DNA of 64,000 nucleotides from Bolinopsis microptera (GCF_026151205.1 NC_087072.1:4235375-4299374), one strand, 5' to 3'; shown: positions 9,181 through 20,827, counted from the stretch's first letter. The notes: generated by a model from the sequence alone, not told the origin. Program-made: numbers and translations.

Positions 9181-12100
9181 ATGGAGGATGACTACTACAG
9201 CCTTCTTAACCTCGACCGAAAAGTAAGATACAACAGTCTTGTCTATTATAGGGATGATTAATTAATTAATTAGGGACAATTAATTAATTTAAATTATATT
9301 ATCTCAAACATAGTAACTAGTAAGTCCCTGTATAATATCAAAGTAAGATAGATAAGGTAACCTTGGTAACAGATAACCCCTGTAGTGTGAAGAAGAAGAG
9401 ATAAAAGGAGCGTACAGGAGACAGAGCAGACTCTTCCACCCAGATAGACACTGTGATGCTAACAAGGAGGCTGCTGAGCTCAACTTTCAGAAAATAAAAC
9501 GCGCTTATGAAGGTACACATAACCTAAGTAGTACCTACTACATGTTTTATCGCACATAGTACGTCCTACAATCTACCTAGTACTTACAAAGTACCTATTT
9601 CTGTATGTCTTAAATTATTTCCTTTTACTTTCACATCTCAAGCTACCACTGAGTTAGTTTTATTCGTATAACTAATATATTGGGCAGTTCTGATAGACCC
9701 CCAAATGAGGACGATATATGATCTGTATGGTGTGGAGGGAGTAGACAGTGGCCAGCACCTGGCATTGTACGACATGGACAAAAACAAGGTATATACAATG
9801 TACAATGTACAATGTACATTGTATACTTCACGGTACATCATCCGTGCTTATTTTAGCAGACTATTGTGTTGATTTTCAGCTAAATCGACACTAAATTTCT
9901 CTTAAATTAGATTAAATATAATTTCAGCCTTATAACTGTAGCGACATACAGAGGAATATATCAATCAGAAATTGTCTTTTTGTTATTAATTATATCAATA
10001 ATTTAAGTAACTTTAGATTATAATTTAAGTAGTGCTATATTGTACTAATTTCAGATAAAGGAGACATTTGAGCGGATCCAGCGTCAGACGAAGGAGAAGG
10101 AGCAAGAAGCAGCAACTAACCCCCTTAGTAACATAGCTGTAGAGTTAGACGCTAGTGGACTGTGTTACTCCAACAGAGATACTTACATTACCGAGCTATT
10201 TAATATTCCCATCAACAGTTTCTCTATATCACAAAGTGTAGACGTGAGTTTCTTAGTTACTCTCGTAGCAACTTGCTTTCTTAGCAACCGTCAAAGTATC
10301 GTGGTTACTAAAAGGAACTATCATTATTATTATTATAACCTGGTGACTCAGTGAGCTTCTTAATATGCTTACCAAGTTGTGCTGTATTGTAGGTATGTAT
10401 ATTTAGTGGTTATTATGTTGGTATAATAACAACATGGTGATATTTAGTAATCAAGCTGATTAATCTGGTTTATTGTAAGTGCAAATAACCCCACCACAGG
10501 CACCTCTGACAGAGAGTAACAGAGCTACAGTGATATGCACTGCAATTAACAGTGATGATATCTCGACCGGGCTCATACAGACTAATGTTAGACACACTAT
10601 CTCTAATGATACCTGGCTGGAATCTGGACTAACCCTCGGTCACGGGTAATTCAATACACGAGCAGTCATTTATCTGCATTCTAACCTACCTGAATTGTTA
10701 GTTGTTACCATGGTTACTAACCAGAGTATTATATACCAGTAACCATGCGTTATTTCAGGGCTACATTCGCACTTACCGGGTACAGGAAACTTACTAAATA
10801 CCTCTGGTGTCATTTTAGATCACAATGTTCAAGGATTGAGCGTGATTATCTTCAATACAGTGAGTTTTATCTTTACTGATATGTAATCTGTTATTGCGTA
10901 TTATGACGATTGTTTGAAACATAACAGCAGTTATTATAGCTGATAGGTGATATGACATGACTCATTAAAAATGACCTCGTAATGATATGGAGAATATGAA
11001 CAAAATGAGAAAATGCTACAACAGCCCCCCCCCCTACAACAGCCCCCCCCCCCTACAACACCCCCCCCCCCCTACAACAGCCCCCCCCCCCCCCTACAAC
11101 AGCCCCCCCCCCCCTACAACAGCCCCCCCCCCCGCCCCCTACAACAGCCCCGCCCCCCCCCCCTACAACCTGCTATACCAGGTGCTGGTGCTACGCTGGG
11201 TAGTAATATCGGGGAGAATACGGTGATAAAAGCGGAGGTGTCGCTAGATAAGACAGTCAAAGGAGTGTTAACTAAGTCGTGGGAGAAGTTGAGACTTTAT
11301 CTTAGTTACCAGGTAATATACCTTAGTTACCAGCTCAGGTAATATACCTTAGTTACCAGGTAATATACCTTAGTTACCAGGTAATATACCTTAGTTACCA
11401 GGTAATATACCTTAGTTACCAGGTAATATACCTTAGTTACCAGGTAATATACCTTAGTTACCAGGTAATATACCTTAGTTACCAGGTAATATACGTTTAG
11501 TTACCAGGCAATATACCTTAGTTACCAGGTAATATACCTTAGTTACCAGGTAATATACCTTAGTTACCAGGTAATATACCTTAGTTACCAGGTAATATAC
11601 GTTTAGTTTTAAAGTACATTTCAAATATTGCCCTATTGCCCTAACTCCTAATACAACTAAGGCCATCCGTGCGGTGCAGGGCTTATTTTCCTTCAATACG
11701 CTTGCTAATAATATTGATAAGGAAGGGATGATCCTATGTTAGGGTCGCTGTAAAGGTGGTCTGTTCTTTATCTTGTTAATGAGAAGTGTTGGAAACTAAT
11801 AATTACAGCTGGTCAGGAAACTAATAATACTGTATTTACAGATAGGACTGGAGAATCACGTGATGTCTATACAGTTGATACGACCTCTCAAGATACGATC
11901 ACCTGCTGATGCTCATATTGAGTGTAGTGCAAAGTTAGTATTATATAAATTGTATTAACATATTTATTATTGTTACCATAGTGATAATTTTAATAACGAA
12001 TTCACAGTAGCCACACTGTACAAACAAACATATATTCTCTTTAATAATCTAGTAACTTTTACATAACACACAGATAAGAACTGATGTTCAATATTCTACT

Positions 12101-15100
12101 ATCATTGTCAACTTATTTAACAGAAAGTTAGTCAAATTTGTGTTGCACTCTTGTACCAGAAACACAGCATTCCTGTTTTTAAACTGAGAGCTTTCTTCTC
12201 TGAGATCTTCTTATCACCTTAGCATGAATTAGCAACAAACCAAGTTGGTAAAGTTATATTGCCCGATAAAATTAGTTACCGCACTATCCCGCCATTATTT
12301 GTACTTAAAATAAATCAGTTCAAACTTCTCTCCAACTGTAACTTGCCCGCCTTTTCCTTCAGGAAGTAAGTTGTTAACTCTTCATGTATTGTACCAGTCA
12401 CAAACGTGTAGTTACTGTTGAGTGTTGGTACTACTAGGGAGCAATGCTCGTACGGGAGAGTTACTCTCCGCTCACACATACACATACTAATACATAGCAC
12501 ATACATATTATATAGCACATACATATAATAGCACTAACAAGTATACGGTTTTAAATAGATAAAATACACTATTCCATACATAATATAGATGGTCCGTCTT
12601 GTTATGCTGGGTGCCTAGCCTTAACTTTGGCAATCTTAATGCCAAGTGGAACCTATATAATACAATATACATATACATTGTACTTGTAACATAGTGACAA
12701 ATAGTTTGTACTGGCAAGGACACAGTGTGAAGTGTTAGTGAGGTTCCTTAACAGGAGATAGTATAGCAACAGAACATGTTTAATGTTTTGACATCTTCAA
12801 TTAGCTGTTAATTGTACATGGTACATATTTCTTGTATTTACAGGCTGCGTTATACATACCAATTACAGGGTTAAATCATTCCATCACTTGTTAGGGTTTC
12901 GATTGAACGTTAGAATTATCGAAGATAGAAATCACCTTGGCAATTTACCAACAGCTTTTCACCTGAAATATGCAAAATATCGCACATTGTGCAGAAGTGC
13001 TAAAAAACAGCCATTTGCATAAACCAAACATTCTTAAGCAAGCTTTTATACTTGTACAGTTAAATAATTGTTCGGTATCTGTTTAGTGTTTACCAGGGCA
13101 CAGTAACTATTTGGCGTTTACCTTTAACAGTTTCGCACGCGACCTTTTCTCGCTAATATAACTAGGTAACATTTTGTATCAGAATCTATTTATAGAATTT
13201 ACTGCACGGAACTCAAAAACTTTAACAAGTTGTTTGTAAACCTGAAAACTAGTGGGGAGTAAATACAAATTTGTTTTGACACGTGACGGGAATGAGCCAA
13301 TCAGATGACAGCAGCGACCTCTCACAACCCCTAATTCCAATCATTTCCTCGTTGCAAAGCCTTACATTAAGGGGGCATACACCAAAACAGTGGTTAGTGC
13401 CGTCCAACCCCAATGACCTCATAGGCAGTTTAGTGACCATCTAGCGCACCGTTTCCACATCAAAAAAAAATATTTTGAGAATACCCATTTTTGTAATCGA
13501 GCATTTCCTGGTAAGAGTGGAATTTTCGGAAAAACACAATTTGTTTCATGGAGAGGCTATAAGTTAATCATTAAATAACATTTAGATATTTAGGTATAAA
13601 TATATATAATATATGTACATTATATATAACCTAAATTACATAACCTTGTTAATCGGTAAATATTTTATATTACCGGGTATTCAGAGTGTTCCAAAAGTAT
13701 TGTAAGGATTTACTTTTTGTATGATTACGTTAACTTACTTACCTCTATACCTTTAAGCTTACCTCTATACCTTTTAGCTTACTAAATATTACCTTGTGTT
13801 CAGGTATGATCTACTTGATGGAGCACATGTAGAGTACGGAGCATCAAAGCAACTAACTGAGTACAGTAGACTAGCTGCTCTTGTTAGAATAGGGCACATT
13901 TCTGGGGTCAAGTTAAAACTAACGTGAGTACGCCGCCGGTTGTTTTAGTTACTACAATTTGTGTGGAGACTCTTGATTATATTATCAGCAATCTTTGTAA
14001 TCATTGTAAATTTGTCTGGAGTTCAACTGAATATTATGTTGTACCAGCCATGACGTATGTTGTTTCTACAATAGTGTACATCTTATGGAGCTGGGGGTTA
14101 ATGTTAAGGTTGGTCACTAAGTCGAGATATTACATATAGCAGATTTACATAACAAAACTCTATATTTCAGATTATCACGAGGATCACAATCGTATAGATT
14201 TGATGTTATATTTTCTGATGTAATTGAACCAGCAGCCGTTTTATACGGCACTTTTCTACCTGTATTTGTGTACAGTGCGTTACATTGGCTAGTTATCAAC
14301 CCGTATCTAAATAGACTCAAGGTAAGCTTAGTTACCTGCTATTTAAAGTCTGATCTTTCTGATAAAATGTTTTGCTAATTTTTATTCAAATTCAAATTGT
14401 CTGGTCTCCTTGAGGCCAGTCCCCGACCACACATAAAATATGAAAACTTTAACAGGCAGAGGAGATAGCATCTAAATCAGAGGAATTGAAAACTCAACTA
14501 GAACAATCTAAAGAAGAAGCTAAAGAGGCAATACAGTTAATGAGGCCTACATATGACAGGAATGTCAACGTTGAACAATGTAAAGGTGGTTTAGTGATAG
14601 TTCAAGCATGGTATGGGGTATTTGGGAGTTCCAATAAGTTGATAGACGTTACAATTCCGCTGCAATGTCTGGTCGCTAACTCTAAGCTCATGCTACCTGA
14701 GCATAATAAGGTATTTAATTGATCATTAGTCTATTTTATTTGGTTTCTACGGTTAGAGAGTCGGGTTTACCCGGATTCGGTCACAGCCAGGTTTTTTATA
14801 AACGTTGATCGCGACGACATTTTATTATGAAAAGTACAATCGACACGACTCATTCTTTCGCGTTTGCCGCGCGTCGCGTTCGAAACTTCGAACGTTCGTT
14901 AACTTAATTTGTTGCGCGCGCGATCTGCATTTATTCGGTAGAACCTAAAAATTGTCGTCCATTTATCTTCCATGCATTCTACTGAATATAATACTCCATA
15001 TTTACAAATTAACATGGAATACATTCCATAGCTGATACATTCTTGACGCTAATATGTTTTCAGACGGGACTGGTCGGGTTTTATGACGTTAGTTTTGGTG

Positions 15101-15499
15101 AAGACAAGCAGTTGGCAGTAAAATACCGCTTCAGAAATATCATGCACGAAGTTATGATTGAGGACGGCGAATCTATGAAAATTCCTCGACAATGTTAGTA
15201 ATATCTATTGAATTATTCATAAATAGGTCTATTTAACACTAACGTTAGTAGTAATAGTGCATTTTCATCGTTAACTGCAGTTACTTTGGCCTCTTGTCTT
15301 CAGCTTAAGACTAGTCATATACTTGGCTTCAGAACTAAGACTGGTCATAAACTTGGCTGCTTCCACTCTTCAGTTGTAGTCTCCGCTGTATTTGTTACTA
15401 TAGTAAATAGACTCATCATTTCTTCATTATAAATAACACTAATGCTACGTTCTTTCAGCTCATCGTATAGCACAAACTGTTAGTCAAGAGGGATCTTAG
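9181..15499 (+). CDS. DNAJC11: DNAJC11 homologue, mitochondrial J-domain protein (13 exons)
   Basis: Exons: 9181-9222, 9386-9512, 9688-9788, 10055-10243, 10500-10645, 10759-10859, 11182-11312, 11842-11933, 13804-13923, 14171-14321, 14456-14710, 15064-15193, 15459-15499. All junctions are GT-AG, phases match throughout, and the sum is 541 codons plus TAG (the human protein is of similar length). Residues 3-65 form a J domain with the HPD motif at 32-34 ('LFHPDRH') that stimulates Hsp70. The middle region corresponds to the beta-rich part of DNAJC11. Exon 10 encodes a hydrophobic segment ('LYGTFLPVFVYSALHWLVI'). Residues 400-541 match the conserved C-terminal domain ('GGLVIVQAWYG', 'DVTIPLQCLV', 'GLVGFYD', 'PRQ..HRI'). 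In animals DNAJC11 associates with MICOS/SAM and supports cristae. Both flanks of exon 7 carry tandem repeats, and intron 8 is 1.9 kb. Confidence 0.93.
11018..11169 (+). repeat. (CTACAACAG + poly-C) minisatellite at the end of DNAJC11 intron 6
   Basis: Eight units of CTACAACAG (or CAC/CC variants) followed by 8-14 C residues lead up to the acceptor CTGCTATACCAG at 11181. It forms an extreme polypyrimidine tract containing repeated CAG triplets. The proline-rich open frames across it are low-complexity read-through; only the part from 11182 on is exon 7. Confidence 0.9.
11302..11608 (+). repeat. 21-bp minisatellite copying the exon 7 5' splice junction
   Basis: The unit TTAGTTACCAGGTAATATAC(C) occurs 14 times; copy 2 has a 5-bp insertion (CTCAG) and two copies carry G in place of C before TTAG. 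The first unit is the exon 7/intron 7 boundary itself (TTAGTTACCAG|GTAATATACC), so the array duplicates the last exon bases together with the donor site. Confidence 0.93.
11934..13803. other. DNAJC11 intron 8 (1.87 kb)
   Basis: This intron is far longer than its neighbours. It has a TA/CA-rich 'ACATACATA' tract near 12475-12530 and an AT-rich part near 13590-13640. I see no conserved exon or known element in it; the open frames are short and featureless. Confidence 0.5.
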
Positions 15500-16267
15500 C
15501 ACTAGATTCAAATTATTGCAACCAACTTACAACCATGTCTGGTTATTAACTGCGTGTGTGCGACTAATCCTCCCGAAGATAAAGACCATCGCACTAAAGA
15601 AGAAGATTGTAGAAAAAGCTCATTTGACAACTGACAGATTTCCGGACTTACACCCTATAACAACACGTGACCCTGTTCAGTATACATTGGCCTGTGCAGT
15701 AACACTGCAACTCTCTCTGTGAAATTATGAGCTCGTTTCGATACGTTTCCAGCATACTATAATTCATCCTCGTCCTTTTTTCGCGGCGAACTGTTTTAGG
15801 TATGTATAATGATTTGAAATTTTGTTTTAAATTGCGGTATTGGTTCTGGATTAACTTATTTATTCAGATTTTATGGGAACTAGATTTTGATAAATACTGA
15901 TTGAAGAACGGTATTAGATGTGGTCCCCGATTTTTATGATTATACGATTTGTAATGAGAATCACGTGTTTTCTACCAAGAACTTACTGTCAAACTTGTTT
16001 CCTCGACTAGTTCAAGATATAACATCCGATAAAATTGATTTAAATGGCGGCTGTTCATGTTGTGGCACATGGGTCATTGAGTTTATAAGACTAAAAGGGA
16101 TAGTGAACCATGAGTCAGTGAAAAGCTTTCTAAAATGTTTTTCTTAATAGTGGAGCTGACTTTTCTCTTGAAACCCTCGTCGATGTACGGGATCTTGAGG
16201 ACATAGTCAGGGGAGGGTTTACGTTCGGGATGTGAATGCTTTTTAATTGCCGGTCCCGTTATATATA
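15500..16267. other. intergenic region after DNAJC11
   Basis: Open frames near 15516-15722 and 15920-16147 have no motif I can name. No poly(A) signal stands out directly after the DNAJC11 stop. Nothing else is supported. Confidence 0.4.
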
Positions 16268-17044
16268 CAGTGGGGTGACATATGGTTTCGTCACTTCTGA
16301 ATGCGCGCATTTATGGACTGGGTTTTATTTTTGCAATGATGATTTTCATAATATATAACCTGTAATACCATTTTGTATATATTTAATTTCGTTTTCCAAA
16401 AAAAAATTTTAGCGCGCGAGTTTGCGTGTACGTCACGTGATATTGTTAGCAGTGAGTGTAATCACGAGTCTGGAGAATTTGTTTAGTATGTACAAGGCCC
16501 AGACTCTTTGGCGTATCTGTAGTAAATTTTGTGGCGATGTAATATCTATGACACCACTAAAAATTGAGGAATAGGGAAGTGTTCACAATATCCAACTTAG
16601 CATGGTAAACTTATGCTATCTCTGGCTGAAGATTAACAACTCTAACAGTATTTATTTTAATCAACTGAGAAACATTTGGTCTTGTTACCTTATCAATTTT
16701 ATCGAAATCGAACGATGCAGTACAAAGATATTCCGTTTTAAAATTCATGGTAATATTGAAATAGAGAAAAGTTCGTCGCTTGCTATTAAAACATGTGCTC
16801 CTTCATAAATAGAATCATTATCGTGATCAAACCCATTATTTATGGGCCTGCCAGTCTCTTCTGAAGCACGAATGAACTTAATTTCTACTGTCCGAGAAAA
16901 GTTCAGAATTTTCTCTAAACACCCATTTTTGAATTTTGTAAATCGGTGGTCCGGAAGCGGAGTTATGGTTCAATGAAAATTGTTCGTTTAACGCTGTTTG
17001 TATTGTCATTATCAGAAGTGACGAAAACATATGTCACCCCACTG
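16268..17044. mobile_element. Tc1/mariner-type MITE (777 bp)
   Basis: The ends are inverted repeats: CAGTGGGGTGACATATG continuing into TTTCGTCACTTCTGA on the left, and its complement on the right ending CATATGTCACCCCACTG. Both ends are flanked by TA. A CAGTG terminus with TA duplication is typical of Tc1/mariner-related elements. The interior has no transposase frame, so it is non-autonomous. The arms differ at a few bases, suggesting moderate age. Confidence 0.85.
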
Positions 17045-17486
17045 TATTAGCACGAATTTTCTGTCCCAGTTTGATCGCGCCTCGCGCGCCCCAGATTCTG
17101 TCTCACTGAATGCAGTAGTGGTTTAGCGCGATACAATTTTGAAGGGGCGCGCTACAGCTATGACATTATTTGACGTGACCACAGCTTCACATCAAAGCTG
17201 GCAAATTGATTTGATTAAGGTGCGTGGTGACTGTTACCTACCTACTGTTACCTAGCAACCACAAACACTGCTCTCTCTTGAAACAAATGGTACGCATGTT
17301 GAACTTTTATCGTAAGATTTGCTGATTATTCTGCAACCTGTGCAAAATGTAATCATCAAATGACAAATATGTAACTGAGCCGGTATTGTTCAGGCAAACT
17401 TTAAACAAAAATGTCAGTTAAGAAAAGTCGTAGTAGAACATGAATTGTGAAATGAGAGGTGGTATTTGAATGATTGAACTGATGGT
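17045..17486. other. intergenic region
   Basis: A short GC-rich patch (GATCGCGCCTCGCGCGCCCC) follows the MITE, then AT-rich sequence without visible features up to the 3' end of the minus-strand gene. Confidence 0.4.
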
Positions 17487-18137
17487 TTATCTACGTTCTT
17501 TGAATTGAGCTAATCCTTTTGCTTGCAGTTCGCTCTGGCACTGTCTGTCTTCTTCCTCTAGCTTATTAGCCAGCAACTGAAATTTAACATTGAAAGTCTA
17601 GGTAAGCAATTCTGGTCCTTTAAAACTGGAAAAATACTTTAAATTACAGTATATATATATATATATATATTATATATGTATATAAAAAATCTTGACCGCA
17701 CATCTCACCTCTCTGCGCACTGCAAGTCTGGCTGTTTTTACAGCTTGTGTTTCTTTGTTGATAGTTTTGTAATTATCTTCCAGACTCTTCTGTTCGTGCT
17801 GGTCCTTCTGCGAATAATTAAGTTAATTTATTAAGTTAAACACTGTGTTAATACATAAAATATTATACATAATTTTCACAACAAGTTTGATATGAGGCAA
17901 TAATGATTATAATTTAAAGAAAAGATGGCACTGTGCTGCAATAGTTAAGAAGTTCATGACAATCACCTCCTTCCAGTTTGCAAAGAGGCTGGTTTTTTCA
18001 CACTCCACATTATCAGCTACCATTGCAGCGTTCTTCTGATCGTCCAGGATCCTACACTGCTGGCGGCGCACTGCTGGCTGTGAGCGCTGCACCCACGGGA
18101 TTTTACCCTCGTAGCGCTTGCTGGTGGTGCTGTCCAT
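17487..18137 (-). CDS. CFAP141-like axonemal protein, paralogue A (3 exons)
   Basis: Minus-strand exons 18137-17967, 17807-17709 and 17576-17487 join in frame to 119 codons plus TAA with GT-AG introns of phase 0. The Met was chosen by alignment with paralogue B ('MDSTTSKRYEGKIP' against 'MEMTTSYRYESEVP'). The protein is highly helical and charged. Its last exon ends 'ELQAKGLAQFKERR', matching the Glu-Leu-x3-Gly-Leu/Lys-Ala...Arg ending and helix spacing of CFAP141 (C1orf189), a microtubule inner protein of ciliary doublets. Residues 'ARLAVRRELLANKLEEED' fit the preceding helix of that family. The family call is from remembered pattern; a different small coiled-coil ciliary protein is possible. 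The intron positions equal those of paralogue B. Confidence 0.65.
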
Positions 18138-18531
18138 GGCATCAGGCATGACTGATGCTATGTGGATGTGAACATGTAAGTGTGGGTGAGTGATGTTGAT
18201 GAGTATGAATGTGCATTGTGCATGTTGGTTAACGTGTATCCCAATTATCAAATAGAGACACATTTTATTGATACAAAATAAGAAACATCTGATACAATGA
18301 TAAAACATAAAATGATTAATATAAATGTATTTGAATAAAATACTACGAGGAACAATGAAATTTAAATGTTTAAACGAAATCAACGGTCAGATTACACACA
18401 ATTACGTAAAATGCACTTAAATGCACTAAAATGGGCTAAAATGAGCTAAAATGAGCTAAACTGCAGGGCAGTCAAAATATAATGTTTAAAAGAAACCATG
18501 GTTAATAGTAAGGTATCTCAAGTATGATCAA
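18138..18531. other. intergenic region between paralogue A and innexin
   Basis: A long minus-strand frame continues upstream of the paralogue A start but has no coding character. Near 18405-18465 lies a short tandem phrase (AAAATGAGCTAAAATG and variants). The 5' UTR of paralogue A and the 3' UTR of the innexin probably share this stretch. Confidence 0.4.
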
Positions 18532-19809
18532 TTAGAGCGAATCATTGCTCTCAAACTCGATAACAGACGTCTCAGTCTTAGTGTTTAGGTTCTCAACAAC
18601 ATCATCATTCTTAGCAGTGGTAATCAACATGCTTGTCAGATCGTTGAAGATCTTACTGAAAAGAAGAGGGTTGGAGTTATCCGTGAGAATCTGTACAATC
18701 TCCCTTCCTCCAGCTCCAATGTTCATGAAGACAAACCTGTACATGGGTTTATTGGGCAACATTCCTTGGTCAATCATCCTGTTGTAGGTACCATTGGAGA
18801 AAAACATCTCAGAAATGTGGAGGAAACAACTGATGAGGTTAGCAAAGAACACAGCTACCAAGAGGTACCAGGTGAAAAGGAAGAGGTACTGATAAAGAAC
18901 ATTAGGAGCGAGAACACACTGTGCTGTCTCCACCTCTATCCCAGAGGGACCCCATCTCTTAATCTCACATGCCACCATCTTAGGAAAGAGAATGTCTTTA
19001 TTGAGAGTGATGGAATTGTTAACATCCATATAAGGAGAGAACCTGGTACCGTACCAGTCAGCACCGTACCGGTACCATGTGTTATTGCCGTACTCAAACA
19101 TGAAGCCTGTCAGGTAGAACACAGCAACTGTTATGAGAAGGTAGGAGAGCTTGGTTACTCCGATTACCAGACTGAAGCTGTTCTTTCGCAGCCAGGCGTA
19201 GTAACCCTTGTCGAATATGTAAGTTTTAAATCTGAAGAACAGCCAGTTGACCACTCGCTCTTGTATCTCCTCCATGTGTTTTTCACTGGCGGAGGAGGCG
19301 AGACATAGCAGCTTTATAAGCGGCTTATACTCGGACCCTCCCAACTGTTTGAACATTATGTAAGGTGTGTAGTAGAGAATAGCAACAATCCAGAAGTAAA
19401 AACTAGCCCACTGGTACCACAAGTGAAATATCCTGTCTGCTGGCAGGACATCTTTCTCACTGCCACACTTTGTTAATGTACCGTTCTTCAAGAGACGCGG
19501 CACACATGCGGGCAGATCTGATGGTAGAACTCCAGGGTAGGGCACCATGCTGGCCGGCAGATCGTACGCCTCACGCACAGTATACATTCCTAAACTCCAG
19601 CAATAGTCCTCTGCAAACTGAGGGTGAAACTTACTGAACCCGTCACACGCGATAAGGGTTCCAGAATACTGTCTCATAGTGGTTACTGCCCCCATCAGTA
19701 CCATCGCTAGGAACACATAACACCTGTTTATCTGGTCCCAGCTGTCGTCTACAGTTGCGTCTTTGAACGGGGATAATCCTTTAAATCCTGATAATAACTC
19801 AATAACCAT
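18532..19809 (-). CDS. innexin, gap-junction channel subunit (single exon)
   Basis: The 425-residue protein has the four-transmembrane innexin plan. TM1 lies near residues 30-50, then extracellular loop 1 with Cys55 and Cys70 ('DYCWSLGMYTVREAYDLP') and two further Cys (102, 115). TM2 near 130-153 starts with 'WYQWASFYFW', the counterpart of the YYQWV signature, and carries the usual proline (149). A cytoplasmic loop precedes TM3 near 213-238; loop 2 has Cys281 and Cys298; TM4 lies near 304-328 ('YLFLFTWYLLVAVFFANLIS'). Six or eight subunits form hemichannels and gap junctions between animal cells. N-glycosylation sites are present (NGT, NNT, NNS). No intron interrupts it. The long loop 1 with extra cysteines resembles ctenophore or cnidarian innexins. 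The antisense frame at 18766-19308 is a shadow. Confidence 0.95.
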   Translation of the reverse strand: MVIELLSGFKGLSPFKDATVDDSWDQINRCYVFLAMVLMGAVTTMRQYSGTLIACDGFSKFHPQFAEDYCWSLGMYTVREAYDLPASMVPYPGVLPSDLPACVPRLLKNGTLTKCGSEKDVLPADRIFHLWYQWASFYFWIVAILYYTPYIMFKQLGGSEYKPLIKLLCLASSASEKHMEEIQERVVNWLFFRFKTYIFDKGYYAWLRKNSFSLVIGVTKLSYLLITVAVFYLTGFMFEYGNNTWYRYGADWYGTRFSPYMDVNNSITLNKDILFPKMVACEIKRWGPSGIEVETAQCVLAPNVLYQYLFLFTWYLLVAVFFANLISCFLHISEMFFSNGTYNRMIDQGMLPNKPMYRFVFMNIGAGGREIVQILTDNSNPLLFSKIFNDLTSMLITTAKNDDVVENLNTKTETSVIEFESNDSL

Positions 19810-19910
19810 CTCTGTACGAGCTGTTCACAATCAGAATAAACAAAAACACAAACAAATGCAGACTGTAGTTATTTTTTATGCTTCTCCAACACAAACAAAA
19901 AGTCTCCCGC

Positions 19911-20020
19911 GTCGTAAGGAGGAGCAGATGTAAGACTATCAGGTAAGCTCTTATAGTCTCTACTGTGTCGTAAGGAGGAGCAAATGTAAGACTATCAGGT
20001 AAGCTCTTATAGTCTACACT
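19911..20020. repeat. 57-bp tandem duplication over the 3' end of paralogue B
   Basis: The phrase GTCGTAAGGAGGAGCA..ATGTAAGACTATCAGGTAAGCT..AGTCT is present twice with two to three differences. The inner copy includes the last codons and TAA stop of paralogue B, so the gene's 3' end was duplicated locally. Confidence 0.85.
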
Positions 20021-20827
20021 GTTTGTAAGTGAGACCCAGTGCTTCTAACTCTGCCCCATACTGCACCCTCTCACTGTCAAGTAAGCGCCGCAAGTTCACT
20101 CTTCTAGAGGTCATGAGTTGTGACTTTGCTGAGCGCAACTGAAATGAAATTAATTATCTGTTCCGACTACAATCACGCTTGTTAGTTAATTAACCACCAT
20201 GAATTTCTTCACAATTTTACCACTATTATTATCTGTTTTTGAGTTTAATGTTGAAATTAAAGTACATTTTCGTACAAAAGCTGTTCATTTAAGTCTGGTC
20301 TACCAGTACAGGCACTGCCGCCGTCAAGTTATAATTAAGTTATTTTAAGAGATTGCTAAACATCTAAATAAGTACACGTCCACTGACCTCTTGGTCAAGA
20401 GTTTCTTTGTATCTCTTTAATATTTTCCTCTCGGTAGCCTCTTCTGCTACTTCGTTCCACTGTGCTATCTGAAGGTTAAGGTGTTTTATTGTTCATAATC
20501 AGAACAACTTGTAACCACATTATGAATCTAATGAATCAAAAAAATGTTAATATTGATTGATTGATCATTACAAGCGGATCTATTATCCATATCAGCATTC
20601 AGCAATCATCCTTATTATTACAAGATATTTGATTATCGGAGATAAGTCCATGTCAGTAAGTGAATTCTTTGAACCTGACACTTGAGGAATGTTTCCTTAA
20701 TAGCAGCCTTGTCAGCAGCTAATGTCTCAGTAGCTCTGATGCTTGCATTCTGTCGTGCCAATGCTCTGTGTAGCGCTGCAGCTCTCGGCACTTCACTCTC
20801 ATAACGATAACTGGTTGTCATTTCCAT
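20007..20827 (-). CDS. CFAP141-like axonemal protein, paralogue B (3 exons)
   Basis: Minus-strand exons 20827-20675, 20468-20388 and 20138-20007 join in frame to 121 codons plus TAA; both introns are phase 0, as in paralogue A. Exon 1 reads 'MEMTTSYRYESEVPRAAALH', exon 2 is a charged helix with 'IAQWNEVAEEATERKILKR', and exon 3 has 'LRSAKSQLMTSRRVNLRRLL' then 'SERVQYGAELEALGL'. This order (Trp-containing helix, Leu/Arg helix, Glu-x-Tyr, Glu-Leu-x3-Gly) matches the CFAP141 pattern. In mammals CFAP141 sits inside doublet microtubules of motile cilia. Shared architecture and a similar N-terminus show A and B arose by duplication, with the innexin now between them. The family name is a pattern-based inference. 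Confidence 0.65.

Noticed and set aside
10987-11181. Proline-rich protein start upstream of DNAJC11 exon 7
   Set aside because: The frame is the poly-C minisatellite of intron 6; stops lie just upstream and no DNAJC11 relative has such an insert.
18766-19308. 180-residue plus-strand frame
   Set aside because: It is antisense to the innexin and has no motif; a composition shadow of the real gene.
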